From: Micromonospora halotolerans
GTDB lineage: Bacteria > Actinomycetota > Actinomycetes > Mycobacteriales > Micromonosporaceae
Assembly (NCBI RefSeq): GCF_032108445.1
Contig: NZ_CP134876.1
Span: forward strand, 2,666,001 to 2,730,000
Direction: 5' to 3'
DNA: 64,000 bases
The translations under genes and the position numbers were made by a program. How positions within the stretch are numbered: position 1 is the first letter of the stretch; each line of letters begins with the position of its first letter. The notes beneath the pieces are model-generated. The model did not search any database. It was not told the DNA's origin and saw nothing but the letters and a program-made list of their open reading frames with translations. Positions 53,253 to 61,907 of this stretch are shown piece by piece.

Positions 53253-53282
53253 GCGCCGCCGGACCGAAGAAACCGGCGGCGC
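53253..53282 (+). promoter_or_regulatory. leader hairpin upstream of ask
   Basis: 10-bp perfect stem (GCGCCGCCGG/CCGGCGGCGC) with an A-rich 10-nt loop, 40 bases before the ask start codon. It could influence translation or transcription of the ask-asd operon. Confidence 0.4.
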
Positions 53283-53322
53283 CGGCACGCTCAGGGTCGT
53301 CGCTGGGAGGGAGTGCACCGTC

Positions 53323-54588
53323 GTGGCACTCGTGGTGCAGAAGTACGGCGGGTCCTCCGTCGCCAACGCCGAGCGGATCAAGCGGGTGGCCGAGCGCATC
53401 GTGGCCGCCCGCAAGGCCGGCGACGACGTGGTCGTGGTGGTCTCGGCCATGGGAGACACCACCGACGAGCTGCTCGACCTGGCCAACCAGGTCAGCCCGC
53501 TGCCGCCGGGCCGCGAGCTGGACATGCTGCTCACCGCCGGGGAGCGGATCTCCATGGCGCTGCTGGCCATGGCCATCCACAACCTGGGCTACGAGGCCCG
53601 CTCGTTCACCGGCTCGCAGGCCGGCGTGCTCACCACCTCGGTGCACGGCCGGGCGCGGATCATCGACGTCACCCCGGGCCGCCTCAAGGGCGCGCTGGAC
53701 GAGGGCGCCGTGGTCATCGTGGCCGGCTTCCAGGGCGTCTCGCAGGACACCAAGGACGTCACCACGCTGGGCCGGGGCGGGTCGGACACCACCGCCGTGG
53801 CCCTCGCCGCCGCGCTCGACGCGGACGTCTGCGAGATCTACACCGACGTGGACGGCGTCTTCACGGCCGACCCGCGGATCGTGCCGAACGCCCGGCACAT
53901 CAAGCACATCACCTACGAGGAGATGCTGGAACTGGCCGCCTGCGGCGCCAAGGTGCTGCACCTGCGCAGCGTCGAGTACGCCCGGCGCGCGGGGTTGCCG
54001 ATCCACGTCCGTTCGTCATACTCGACCAACACCGGCACGATGGTCACCGGATCGATGGAGGACCTTCCTGTGGAACAGGCACTGATCACCGGGGTCGCCC
54101 ACGACCGCAGCGAGGCGAAGATCACCATCGTCGGGGTGCCCGACGAGCCGGGTGCCGCCGCGCGGATCTTCGACACCGTGGCCGGCGCCGAGATCAACAT
54201 CGACATGATCGTGCAGAACGTGTCCACCGAGGGCACCGGCCGCACGGACATCTCCTTCACGCTGCCCAAGACCGACGGCCCGACCGCCATGGCCGCGCTC
54301 AGCAAGATCCAGGAGCAGGTCAAGTTCAAGGGCCTGCTCTACGACGACCACGTCGGCAAGGTCTCCCTGATCGGTGCCGGCATGCGCTCGCACCCGGGTG
54401 TCGCGGCCGGCTTCTTCGCCGCCCTCGGCGCGGCCGGGGTCAACATCGAAATGATCTCCACCTCGGAGATCCGGGTCTCCGTGGTCTGCCGGGACACCGA
54501 CCTCGACAAGGCGGTCCGGGCCATCCACGACGCCTTCGAGCTGGGCGGTGACACCGAAGCCGTCGTCTACGCCGGGACCGGGCGGTAG
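53323..54588 (+). CDS. ask: aspartate kinase
   Basis: 421 residues. It phosphorylates aspartate to open the lysine, threonine, methionine and isoleucine pathway. The kinase domain (1-245) has [27 protein letters not shown] and the [14 protein letters not shown]sp-binding segment. Two ACT domains follow (about 262-420), with the [15 protein letters not shown] and [17 protein letters not shown] ligand sites for Lys/Thr feedback. An internal GTG at 54070, preceded by GGAGG, matches the start of the separately made beta subunit in Corynebacterium lysC. It lies six bases upstream of asd. Confidence 0.95.
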   Translation: MALVVQKYGGSSVANAERIKRVAERIVAARKAGDDVVVVVSAMGDTTDELLDLANQVSPLPPGRELDMLLTAGERISMALLAMAIHNLGYEARSFTGSQAGVLTTSVHGRARIIDVTPGRLKGALDEGAVVIVAGFQGVSQDTKDVTTLGRGGSDTTAVALAAALDADVCEIYTDVDGVFTADPRIVPNARHIKHITYEEMLELAACGAKVLHLRSVEYARRAGLPIHVRSSYSTNTGTMVTGSMEDLPVEQALITGVAHDRSEAKITIVGVPDEPGAAARIFDTVAGAEINIDMIVQNVSTEGTGRTDISFTLPKTDGPTAMAALSKIQEQVKFKGLLYDDHVGKVSLIGAGMRSHPGVAAGFFAALGAAGVNIEMISTSEIRVSVVCRDTDLDKAVRAIHDAFELGGDTEAVVYAGTGR

Positions 54589-54593
54589 CGCGG

Positions 54594-55652
54594 ATGTCGT
54601 CGCTGCCCACCCTCGCCGTGGTCGGGGCGACCGGTGCCGTCGGCACGGTGATGTGCCAGATCCTCTCCTCCCGCCGCAACGTGTGGGGCGAGATCCGGTT
54701 GCTCGCCTCCGAGCGCTCGGTCGGCCGCCAGGTCCAGTGCCGGGGCGAGTCGCTGACCGTCCAGGCACTCACCCCGGAGGCGTTCGACGGCGTCGACGTG
54801 GCGATGTTCGACGTCCCGGACGCGGTCTCGGCCGAGTGGGCACCGGTCGCGGTCAGCCGCGGGGCGGTCGCGGTGGACAACTCCGGCGCGTTCCGGATGG
54901 ACCGTGACGTGCCGCTGGTCGTTCCCGAGATCAACCCGGAGCAGGTCCGGAACCGGCCGAAGGGGATCATCGCCAACGCCAACTGCACCACCCTGGCGAT
55001 GATCGTGGCGATCGCCCCGCTGCACCGCGAGTACGGGCTGCGCGAGCTTGTGCTCGCGTCGTACCAGGCGGTCTCCGGGGCGGGGCAGGCCGGCGTGGAC
55101 GCGCTGCACGCCCAGCTCGGCAAGATCGCCGGGGACCGGGTGCTCGGCTCCCGGCCGGGCGACGTCCGGCAGGCGGTCGGCGACGAGCTGGGCCCGTTCC
55201 CGGCGCCGCTCGCGCTCAACGTGGTGCCCTGGGCCGGCTCACTCGCGGACGGCGGCTGGTCGTCCGAGGAGCTGAAGATGCGCAACGAGTCGCGCAAGAT
55301 CCTCGGGCTGCCCGACCTCAAGGTCTCCGCGACCTGCGTCCGGGTGCCCGTGGTGACCGGCCACTCGGTCGCGGTGCACGCGGTCTTCGCCACCGAGGTC
55401 GACGCCGAGGGCGCCCGCGAGGTGCTGCGCAACGCGCCCGGCGTGATCCTGGTCGACGACCCGGCCGCCGGCGAGTTCCCGATGCCGATCGACGCGGTGG
55501 GCACCGACCCGTCCTGGGTCGGCCGGATCCGCCGCGCCGTCGACGACCCGCGTGCCCTCGACCTCTTCGTCACCGGCGACAACCTGCGCAAGGGCGCCGC
55601 CCTGAACACCGCCCAGATCGCCGAGCTGCTGGCCAAAGAGCTGACCCGCTGA
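54594..55652 (+). CDS. asd: aspartate-semialdehyde dehydrogenase
   Basis: 352 residues. It reduces aspartyl phosphate to the semialdehyde with NADPH. The nucleotide loop VVGATGAVGTVM (8-19), the catalytic Cys in NANCTT, SYQAVSGAGQAG, and the C-terminal active-site His/Arg region (RVPVVTGHSVAVHAVF) are present. The ATG at 54594 follows the ask stop by five bases; ask and asd form one operon. Confidence 0.95.
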   Translation: MSSLPTLAVVGATGAVGTVMCQILSSRRNVWGEIRLLASERSVGRQVQCRGESLTVQALTPEAFDGVDVAMFDVPDAVSAEWAPVAVSRGAVAVDNSGAFRMDRDVPLVVPEINPEQVRNRPKGIIANANCTTLAMIVAIAPLHREYGLRELVLASYQAVSGAGQAGVDALHAQLGKIAGDRVLGSRPGDVRQAVGDELGPFPAPLALNVVPWAGSLADGGWSSEELKMRNESRKILGLPDLKVSATCVRVPVVTGHSVAVHAVFATEVDAEGAREVLRNAPGVILVDDPAAGEFPMPIDAVGTDPSWVGRIRRAVDDPRALDLFVTGDNLRKGAALNTAQIAELLAKELTR

Positions 55653-55701
55653 TCCGCGGCCCGCGTCCGCCGCGCCCGGCCGGTGCGGGTGCCCGTGCCG
55701 G

Positions 55702-57165
55702 TCAGGCGGCGGAGAGGTGCACGCCGTCGCGGCCGTCCCGCTTGACTGCGTAGAGGGCCTGGTCGGCGCGGCGCAGGGTCCGCTCCGGTGTCTCGCCGGG
55801 TCGCGGGAGGGCGACGCCGACGCTGATCGTCCGGCCGGTGCGGCGGGCGGCCTCGGTGAGCCGTTCGGCGATCCGGACGGCCTCCTCCGGGCGGCTCACC
55901 TCGATCACCGCGACGAACTCGTCGCCGCCGGTGCGGTACAGCTCGTCGCCCTGGCGCAGCGCCCCCTCCAGCGCCCGCGCCAGGCCCACCAGAAGCTGGT
56001 CGCCGGCCTGGTGGCCGTACGTGTCGTTGACGTCCTTGAAGCCGTCCACGTCGATCGCCAGCAGGGCCGTGCGCCCCGGTGTGGCGCTCGCGATCCGCTG
56101 CCCGAACGGCCCGGTGTGGCGCAGCCCGGTGAGCGGGTCCGAGCTGGCCTGCTCGCGCAGCCGGGCGAGCGTACGCAGCCGGTCGAGGCAGATCCACGCC
56201 TGCCCGGCCAGCAGCTCGATGAGGTTGACCGTGGTCGGGTCCGGGCGCAGCAGCCGCTCGTCGGCGACCAGCAGCACGCCGCCGCCCTCCGTCGGCCCGA
56301 CCGGCACGGCCACCAGGGTGCGCGCCCCGGCCCGGGTCAGCGGCAGGTAGTCCTCGGTCGGCGGATGCCCCTCCTCGCCCAGCGTGTACGTCGAGCCGTG
56401 CCGGTGGGCACGGGCGATCATCCGGGCCAGCGCCGCCGGGCCGGCCTCGGCCAGCTCGGCCCGGATCCGGGCCTCCAGCGCTCCCGGGGTGCCCGTCGGC
56501 GAGCCCAGCCGGGGTTCGCGCGGGCCGGGGAGGATCAGCACGGCGGCGGAGAGCGCCGACACGTCCCGCGCCGCGGTGATCGCGGCGGTCATCAGGTCCC
56601 AGTCGGTGGGCGCGGTGGTCATCGCGGCGGTGTGCCGGAGCAGCTTCTCGCTGCGGCTCTCGGCCGGCGGTCCGTCGAGCGCGGCGATCCGGGCGCCGAG
56701 CCGGTCGGCCAGCCGCTGCGCGGTCCGCCGCCACCGGTCCGTCTCGACCGGGCCGCTCCACTGGAGGTCCAGCACGCCGAGCGGCCGGCCCGCCCGGTCC
56801 CGCACCGGCACGCAGATCTCGGCGGTGACGTCGGGGCGTACCGGGAGGTAGTCGGGATCGGCGGTCACGTCGGGGACGGTGGCCGCCTCGCCGGAGTCGT
56901 ACACCCGGGCCACGATCGACCGCTCCTGCTCCCGCCGGGGCGGGCCGGAGTTCTCGCTCGGGGTCTTCAGCGGCACGGTGGAGAAGACCTGCCACGCGCC
57001 GGTGGCCGCGACGCAGCGCAGCCGGTCGTGGACCTGGAGCAGGATGGAGATCGTCGCCGCGGTGTGCCGGGCGAGTGCGGCGACGGTCCACTGGCACGCC
57101 TCCAGCGCGGTCGACGCCATCGGAAGGCGGACCGTGACGTCCCGGACGACTCGCTCGTGATCCAC
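55702..57165 (-). CDS. GAF-GGDEF diguanylate cyclase
   Basis: 487 residues from a GTG at 57165, with AGGA upstream. Two GAF-like sensory domains (about 12-155 and 175-310) precede a GGDEF domain (about 320-485) with an intact GGDEF motif and an RxxD inhibitory site (RQGD) five residues before it. It should therefore make c-di-GMP with product feedback. There are no membrane helices, so it senses a cytoplasmic signal. The longer open frame reaching 58959 runs through the opposite-strand genes and is not coding. It diverges from a metallophosphoesterase. Confidence 0.88.
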   Translation of the reverse strand: MDHERVVRDVTVRLPMASTALEACQWTVAALARHTAATISILLQVHDRLRCVAATGAWQVFSTVPLKTPSENSGPPRREQERSIVARVYDSGEAATVPDVTADPDYLPVRPDVTAEICVPVRDRAGRPLGVLDLQWSGPVETDRWRRTAQRLADRLGARIAALDGPPAESRSEKLLRHTAAMTTAPTDWDLMTAAITAARDVSALSAAVLILPGPREPRLGSPTGTPGALEARIRAELAEAGPAALARMIARAHRHGSTYTLGEEGHPPTEDYLPLTRAGARTLVAVPVGPTEGGGVLLVADERLLRPDPTTVNLIELLAGQAWICLDRLRTLARLREQASSDPLTGLRHTGPFGQRIASATPGRTALLAIDVDGFKDVNDTYGHQAGDQLLVGLARALEGALRQGDELYRTGGDEFVAVIEVSRPEEAVRIAERLTEAARRTGRTISVGVALPRPGETPERTLRRADQALYAVKRDGRDGVHLSAA

Positions 57166-57228
57166 GTCGTTCCTGCTCGGAGGGGGCGGGGCGCGATCAA
57201 GGGTACCCAGCGGGGGAGCCGGCGACCT

Positions 57229-57260
57229 TCGTACACATGTGCTATCCACAGGCTGTGGAC
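57229..57260 (+). promoter_or_regulatory. SOS-box-like composite motif, copy 2
   Basis: TCGTAC-ACAT-GTGCTA (9 of 12 to the SOS consensus) followed by TCCACAG-G-CTGTGGAC, in the divergent promoter region of the GGDEF and metallophosphoesterase genes. Confidence 0.5.
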
Positions 57261-57339
57261 GCAGCCTGTGGGCGACGGGGCCGCGCGGTGGGGACGGCGG
57301 CGATAGCGTGAGGGGTCCCGGGTTCGTCAGGAGGCGCCG

Positions 57340-58119
57340 ATGCTCATCGCCCAGCTCAGCGACCCGCACGTGACCACCGGCCTGCTCGCCGCCGAGCAGG
57401 CGTCCGGGCTGCACCGGGCGCTCGGCCGGGTGCTCGCCCTGCGCCCCAGGCCGGACTGCGTGGTGATCACCGGCGACCTGGTGAGCAACGGCCGGCCGGA
57501 CGAGTACCTGGCGCTGCGCGAGATCATCGGGCGCTTCCCGCTGCCGGTCCACCTCGCGGCGGGCAACCACGACGACCGGGAGTCCCTGCTCGACACCTTC
57601 GGCGGCACCCCGTACCTGGGCGGTGGCTTCTCGGCCTACTACCACGTGGACCAGCCGGACGGCACGCTCGTGGTGCTCGACTCGCTCGCCCCGGGCGACG
57701 ACGCCGGGCGGCTCGGTGCCGAGCAGCTCGGCTGGCTCGACGGGGTGCTCGCCGGCCGCGCCGAGGTGCCCGCCGTGGTCTGCCTGCACCATCCCCCGGT
57801 CGCGGTCGGCGTCCCGGCCATGGACGCCATGGGGCTCACCGACGCCGACGCCCTCGCCGAGGTGATCGGGCGCCACCCCCACGTGGTCCGGGTCGCCGCC
57901 GGGCACCTGCACCGTGCGGTGACCAGCGCCTTCGCCGGCACCGTGCTGACCACCGCACCGAGCACCTGGATGCAGGTCAGCCTGGCCATGACGGCGGAGG
58001 AGGAGATCGGCTGGGTCGCCGAGCCGACCGCCTTCCTGCTGCACCGGGTGGCCGACGGCGGCTGCGTGACCCACACCGTCCAGGTCAGCCACGCCGCCGG
58101 GCGGACCTGCTGGTTCTGA
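57340..58119 (+). CDS. metallophosphoesterase (CpdA/Icc-like phosphodiesterase)
   Basis: 259 residues with the full dinuclear metal set: D-x-H (SDPHV), GDLVSNG, GNHDD, HHPP and GHLHR. The order and length match class III cyclic-nucleotide phosphodiesterases, which hydrolyse cAMP or related phosphodiesters; the true substrate is unknown. CAGGAGG lies just before the ATG. It is divergent from the GGDEF gene and followed at six bases by the GGCT-like gene. Confidence 0.9.
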   Translation: MLIAQLSDPHVTTGLLAAEQASGLHRALGRVLALRPRPDCVVITGDLVSNGRPDEYLALREIIGRFPLPVHLAAGNHDDRESLLDTFGGTPYLGGGFSAYYHVDQPDGTLVVLDSLAPGDDAGRLGAEQLGWLDGVLAGRAEVPAVVCLHHPPVAVGVPAMDAMGLTDADALAEVIGRHPHVVRVAAGHLHRAVTSAFAGTVLTTAPSTWMQVSLAMTAEEEIGWVAEPTAFLLHRVADGGCVTHTVQVSHAAGRTCWF

Positions 58120-58125
58120 TCCGGC

Positions 58126-58758
58126 GTGGAGCGGCTTCTCTGGTACGTGGCGTACGGCTCGAACCTGCACGCGGCGCGGCTCGACCGGTACCTGCGCGGT
58201 GGGCGCCCGCCCGGCGGGCTGCGCACGTACCCGGGTTGCCGGGACTGCCGACCACCGCGCCGCACGGTCGCCGGGGCGATTCCCGGCGGCGTCTACTTCG
58301 CCGGTGAGTCGCGGGCCTGGACCGGCGGGATGGCGTTCTACGACCCGGAGCTGCCCGGTCGAGCCGCCGTGCGGGGCTACCTGGTGACGGTCGGGCAGTT
58401 CGCCGACATCGCGGCGCAGGAGATGTACCGGCCGCCCGGCGCCGACCTGGACCTGATCCGGGTGGCGGCCGAGACCGGCCGGGCCACGCTCGGCCCGGGC
58501 CGCTACGAGACCCTGCTCCGGGTCGGCGAGCGCGACGGCCTGCCGATGCTCACCTTCACGGCCCCGCACGCGGCGTCCGAGGTGGAGTGGGCCGCACCCG
58601 CTCCGGTCTACCTCGGCATGCTCGCCCGCGGGCTGCGCGAGGCGCACGGCTGGGACGTCGCCCGGACCACCGACTACCTGGCGGACCGGCCCGGAGTCGC
58701 CGGACACTGGTCCCGCTCGCGGGTGCGCCGGCTGGTCGTGGAGACGTCGGCGCCGTGA
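58126..58758 (+). CDS. gamma-glutamylcyclotransferase-like fold protein
   Basis: 210 residues. LWYVAYGSNLHAARLDRYLRGG is the signature of the GGCT/AIG2-like fold. The rest (GAIPGGVYFAGESRAWTGGMAFYDPE, PAPVYLGMLARGLREAHGWD) matches an actinomycete subgroup often mislabelled as histone deacetylase. The catalytic Glu expected in true GGCT proteins is not obvious, so activity is uncertain. A GTG start six bases after the metallophosphoesterase suggests an operon. Confidence 0.8.
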   Translation: MERLLWYVAYGSNLHAARLDRYLRGGRPPGGLRTYPGCRDCRPPRRTVAGAIPGGVYFAGESRAWTGGMAFYDPELPGRAAVRGYLVTVGQFADIAAQEMYRPPGADLDLIRVAAETGRATLGPGRYETLLRVGERDGLPMLTFTAPHAASEVEWAAPAPVYLGMLARGLREAHGWDVARTTDYLADRPGVAGHWSRSRVRRLVVETSAP

Positions 58759-58913
58759 CCGGGAGCGCCACCGGGCGGACCGGCAGAACGAAGCGCCGTT
58801 CGGTCGGGATCGGCCGTCCGGTGGCTGTATTTGTCGACGCAGAGGTTGTCGGCGCAAGCGTTTCTCGGTGACATTGGCAGCGTCGGCGGGGCGTGCCCGG
58901 CCGGCGGTTGTTC

Positions 58914-58950
58914 GTGGACCAGCAGGCGCCGCACCCTCCTGCTGGTCCAC
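58914..58950. terminator. bidirectional terminator hairpin
   Basis: 13-bp perfect stem (58914-58926 with 58938-58950) and an 11-nt loop, between the convergent GGCT-like and alpha/beta-hydrolase genes. Confidence 0.7.
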
Positions 58951-59010
58951 CCGGCGCACGGCGCCGGCTCCCTGGTCCCTGGGGGCCGGTGCCGTGGGCG
59001 CCGGACCGAC

Positions 59011-59811
59011 TCAGCCGAGCAGGGCGTCCCGCAGCGCGGGGGCCAGCACCTCCGGCGGCACCTCGTGGAAGCCACCCGCCAGGCTGACGTGGCTGGCCCG
59101 GGGGATCGCCTCGGCGGTCGCCACCGCCGCGTCCCGCAGCCACGGCGGGCTGCCGGTGCTGTCCACCACCACGGTGGGGGCGGCGATCGCCGCGAGCCGC
59201 TCGGTGGGCAGGCCGGCGGAGCCGGTGACCGTCGTGTCGTAGGCCAGGGTGTGCGCCAGCCCGGTCATCCACGACCACTCCGGGGCTTCGCGCATCCCGC
59301 CGACCGCCTCGGGCGGCACCCCGACCGCCTCGGTGAGGAACAGCGCGACCGCGTCGTCGCGCCGGCCGGCCGAGACGAGTTCGCTCAACCGCTCGGCCAG
59401 CCCGGATTTGGGGCCACCGTGCGGGCCGGCCTGGAACGGCGGCTCGAACAGCGCCAGCCCGGCGACCCCCACCCCCTCGGCCGCCACGTACGCGGCGAGG
59501 ATCGCGCCGGACGAGAGGCCGTAGAGGTGGGCGGCGCCACCCGCCCGGTCGATCAGGGCCGCCACGTCCTCGATCTCGCGCTGCACCGCGTACGGCCCGG
59601 TGTCACCGCTGTCGCCGCGACCCCGGCGGTCGTAGCCGTACACGGTGAAGTCGGCGCTGAGCGCGGCGGCCAGCGCGCGGGTGGTGCTCCGGTCATTGAA
59701 GGCCCCACCGACCAGGATGATCGGCGGCCCGTCGCCGGCCGTCTCGTAGGCGATCGTGGTGCCGTCCGCGGAGCGCACGGAGTCCACCGTCCAAGTGCCG
59801 TTCGACGTCAT
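59011..59811 (-). CDS. alpha/beta hydrolase
   Basis: 266 residues. The nucleophile elbow GLSSG (S in LYGLSSGAIL), the oxyanion-side YDRRGRGDSG, and a late Asp/His pair (VVDSTGSPPW, ASHVSLAGGFHEV) give a complete triad set. The substrate is unknown. It is a small cytoplasmic enzyme divergent from the 5'-nucleotidase. Confidence 0.88.
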   Translation of the reverse strand: MTSNGTWTVDSVRSADGTTIAYETAGDGPPIILVGGAFNDRSTTRALAAALSADFTVYGYDRRGRGDSGDTGPYAVQREIEDVAALIDRAGGAAHLYGLSSGAILAAYVAAEGVGVAGLALFEPPFQAGPHGGPKSGLAERLSELVSAGRRDDAVALFLTEAVGVPPEAVGGMREAPEWSWMTGLAHTLAYDTTVTGSAGLPTERLAAIAAPTVVVDSTGSPPWLRDAAVATAEAIPRASHVSLAGGFHEVPPEVLAPALRDALLG

Positions 59812-60094
59812 GACTCCTTCCTACTGCACACCGCCGACAGCGGAGAGCCGTGAAGGATTTCACCTGCCCGTCATGTCCGACTCGTCGGGCAGACCGGTAC
59901 AGGTCGCCGTCCATATTCAGCATTCCGCTGTGCTCTCCGGTCGACCTCCCGGCCGGTGGATGAGAAGCTTGCCCCCGGCGGGGCGGTGTCCCCCGACTGC
60001 CGCCTTCCGCGATCGACCCCTGTCACGGCACGGTCAGGGTCACCGGGCGAACCATCGTCCGGACACCACGCGCCGGTATCTCACGAGGAGTTCC

Positions 60095-61837
60095 ATGTCC
60101 GTCCCCGGGATGCGCCGCCGGGCCGCCGTCGGCCTGGCCGCACTCGCCGCCACCGCGTTCACCGCGGTCGCCGTACACCCCGACCAGGCCTCGGCCCGCT
60201 CGAAGCCGATCGACGTCAAGCTGCTCGCCATCAACGACTTCCACGGCAACCTGGAACCGCCGACCGGTTCCAGCGGCACCATCGACGGGCAGACCGCCGG
60301 TGGCGCGGCATACCTGGCCGCCCACCTCGACAAGCTCCGTGGCACCACGGAGGAGGAGCGGGAGCACACCGTCACGGTCGCCGCCGGTGACCTGATCGGC
60401 GCCTCCCCGCTGCTCTCCGCCGCGTTCCACGACGAGCCCACCATCGAGGAGATGAACCTCGCCGGGCTCGAGTTCACCAGCGTCGGCAACCACGAGTTCG
60501 ACGAGGGCGCCACCGAGCTGCTCCGGATGCAGAACGGCGGCTGCCACCCGGTGGACGGCTGCGCCGACGGCACCCCGTTCACGGGCGCCAACTTCCAGTA
60601 CCTCTCGGCGAACGCCTTCAAGACCGCCACCGGCAAGCCGCTGCTGCCGCCGTACGGCATCAAGAAGATCGACGGTGTCAAGATCGGCTTCATCGGGATG
60701 ACCCTCGAGGGCACCCCGCAGATCGTCAGCCAGCAGGGCGTCGCCGGCCTGTCCTTCGCCGACGAGGCGGACACCGCCAACAAGTACGCCCGAATCCTCC
60801 AGGCCCAGGGCGTGCAGTCCATCGTCGTGCTGCTGCACGAGGGTGGCGTGCAGAACGGCGGCGGGATCAACGACTGCACCGGGTTCAGCGGCCCGATCGT
60901 GGACATCGCCAACCGGATGGACCCGTCGATCGACGTGATCGTCAGCGGGCACACCCACGCCGCGTACAACTGCAACATCAACGGCAAGCTGGTCACCAGC
61001 GCCAGCTCCTTCGGCCGTCTGGTCACCGACATCGACCTGAAGATCGACCGGCGGAGCCGGGACATCGTCAGCGCGTCGGCGAACAACGTCGTGGTCACCC
61101 GGACCATCGATCCGGACGAAGACACGAACGACCTGATCACCCACTACAAGACCGCCCTCGGCCCGGTGGCCGACAAGGTGGTCGGCGAGACCACGAGCGT
61201 GCTCACCAAGACCCAGGAGAACCTGTACCAGACCGGGGTCGACGTCAACGGCAAGCCGACGTACCAGACCGGTGAGTCACCGCTGGGCAACGTGATCGCC
61301 GACGCCCAGCTCGCCGCCACCGACAACGAGCAGAACGCGGTCGCCGCGTTCATGAACCCCGGTGGTGTCCGCGCCGACCTCGACGCCGGCCCGGTCACCT
61401 ACGCCGAGGCGTTCACCGTCCAGCCGTTCGCCAACAACCTGGTGACCCTGGACCTGACCGGCGCGCAGCTCTACTGCATGTTGGAGCAGCAGTTCACCAC
61501 CGCCAAGGTGCTGTACGCGTCCTCGACCGTGCACTACGTCGTCGACGTCAACGGCACCACCGCGCCGGCCGCGTCGCCGTGCACCGGCACCCGCGTGGTC
61601 CGGGGCAGCCTCACCATCAACGGCACCCCGGTGAGCGACACCGCGACCTACCGGGTCACGGTGAACAACTTCCTCGCCGGCGGTGGCGACGGCTTCAGCG
61701 TCCTCACCGGTGGCACGAACGCCGTCACCGGCCTGATCGACCTGGACGCCTTCACCGCGTACCTGACCGAGAAGTCGCCGGTCTCCGCGCCGGCGCTGGA
61801 CCGGATCCAGACCACCGCGGAGGTCCCGGCCGCCTGA
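60095..61837 (+). CDS. secreted 5'-nucleotidase / metallophosphatase
   Basis: 580 residues. The signal peptide ends around ASA-RSK (about residue 32). The metallophosphatase domain contains NDFHGN, GDLIGASP, GNHEFDEG and SGHTHAAYNC. The C-terminal substrate domain has FMNPGGVRADL and FTVQPFANNLVTLDLTG, the UshA/5'-nucleotidase pattern. It releases phosphate from extracellular nucleotides. GAGGAG precedes the ATG. The 283-bp upstream region is shared with the divergent hydrolase; I see no clear Pho box. Confidence 0.92.
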   Translation: MSVPGMRRRAAVGLAALAATAFTAVAVHPDQASARSKPIDVKLLAINDFHGNLEPPTGSSGTIDGQTAGGAAYLAAHLDKLRGTTEEEREHTVTVAAGDLIGASPLLSAAFHDEPTIEEMNLAGLEFTSVGNHEFDEGATELLRMQNGGCHPVDGCADGTPFTGANFQYLSANAFKTATGKPLLPPYGIKKIDGVKIGFIGMTLEGTPQIVSQQGVAGLSFADEADTANKYARILQAQGVQSIVVLLHEGGVQNGGGINDCTGFSGPIVDIANRMDPSIDVIVSGHTHAAYNCNINGKLVTSASSFGRLVTDIDLKIDRRSRDIVSASANNVVVTRTIDPDEDTNDLITHYKTALGPVADKVVGETTSVLTKTQENLYQTGVDVNGKPTYQTGESPLGNVIADAQLAATDNEQNAVAAFMNPGGVRADLDAGPVTYAEAFTVQPFANNLVTLDLTGAQLYCMLEQQFTTAKVLYASSTVHYVVDVNGTTAPAASPCTGTRVVRGSLTINGTPVSDTATYRVTVNNFLAGGGDGFSVLTGGTNAVTGLIDLDAFTAYLTEKSPVSAPALDRIQTTAEVPAA

Positions 61838-61857
61838 CGGGCCGACCCGCACGACGG

Positions 61858-61889
61858 ACGGGCCCCGGAGCATCCGCTCCGGGGCCCGT
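61858..61889. terminator. bidirectional terminator
   Basis: 14-bp perfect stem with ATCC loop and a short T run, between the convergent nucleotidase and MFS genes. Confidence 0.8.
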
Positions 61890-61907
61890 TCGTGTGCCGC
61901 GACAGGG

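Noticed and set aside
55702..58959. A 1085-codon open frame on the minus strand
   Set aside because: Only the part up to the GTG at 57165 has domain content (GAF, GGDEF). The rest is antisense to the metallophosphoesterase and GGCT-like genes and has Arg/Gly/Ala shadow composition.
59812..60094. A Pho box upstream of the 5'-nucleotidase
   Set aside because: GTCACC-like fragments exist near 60035, but no convincing direct repeat of 11-bp units could be seen.
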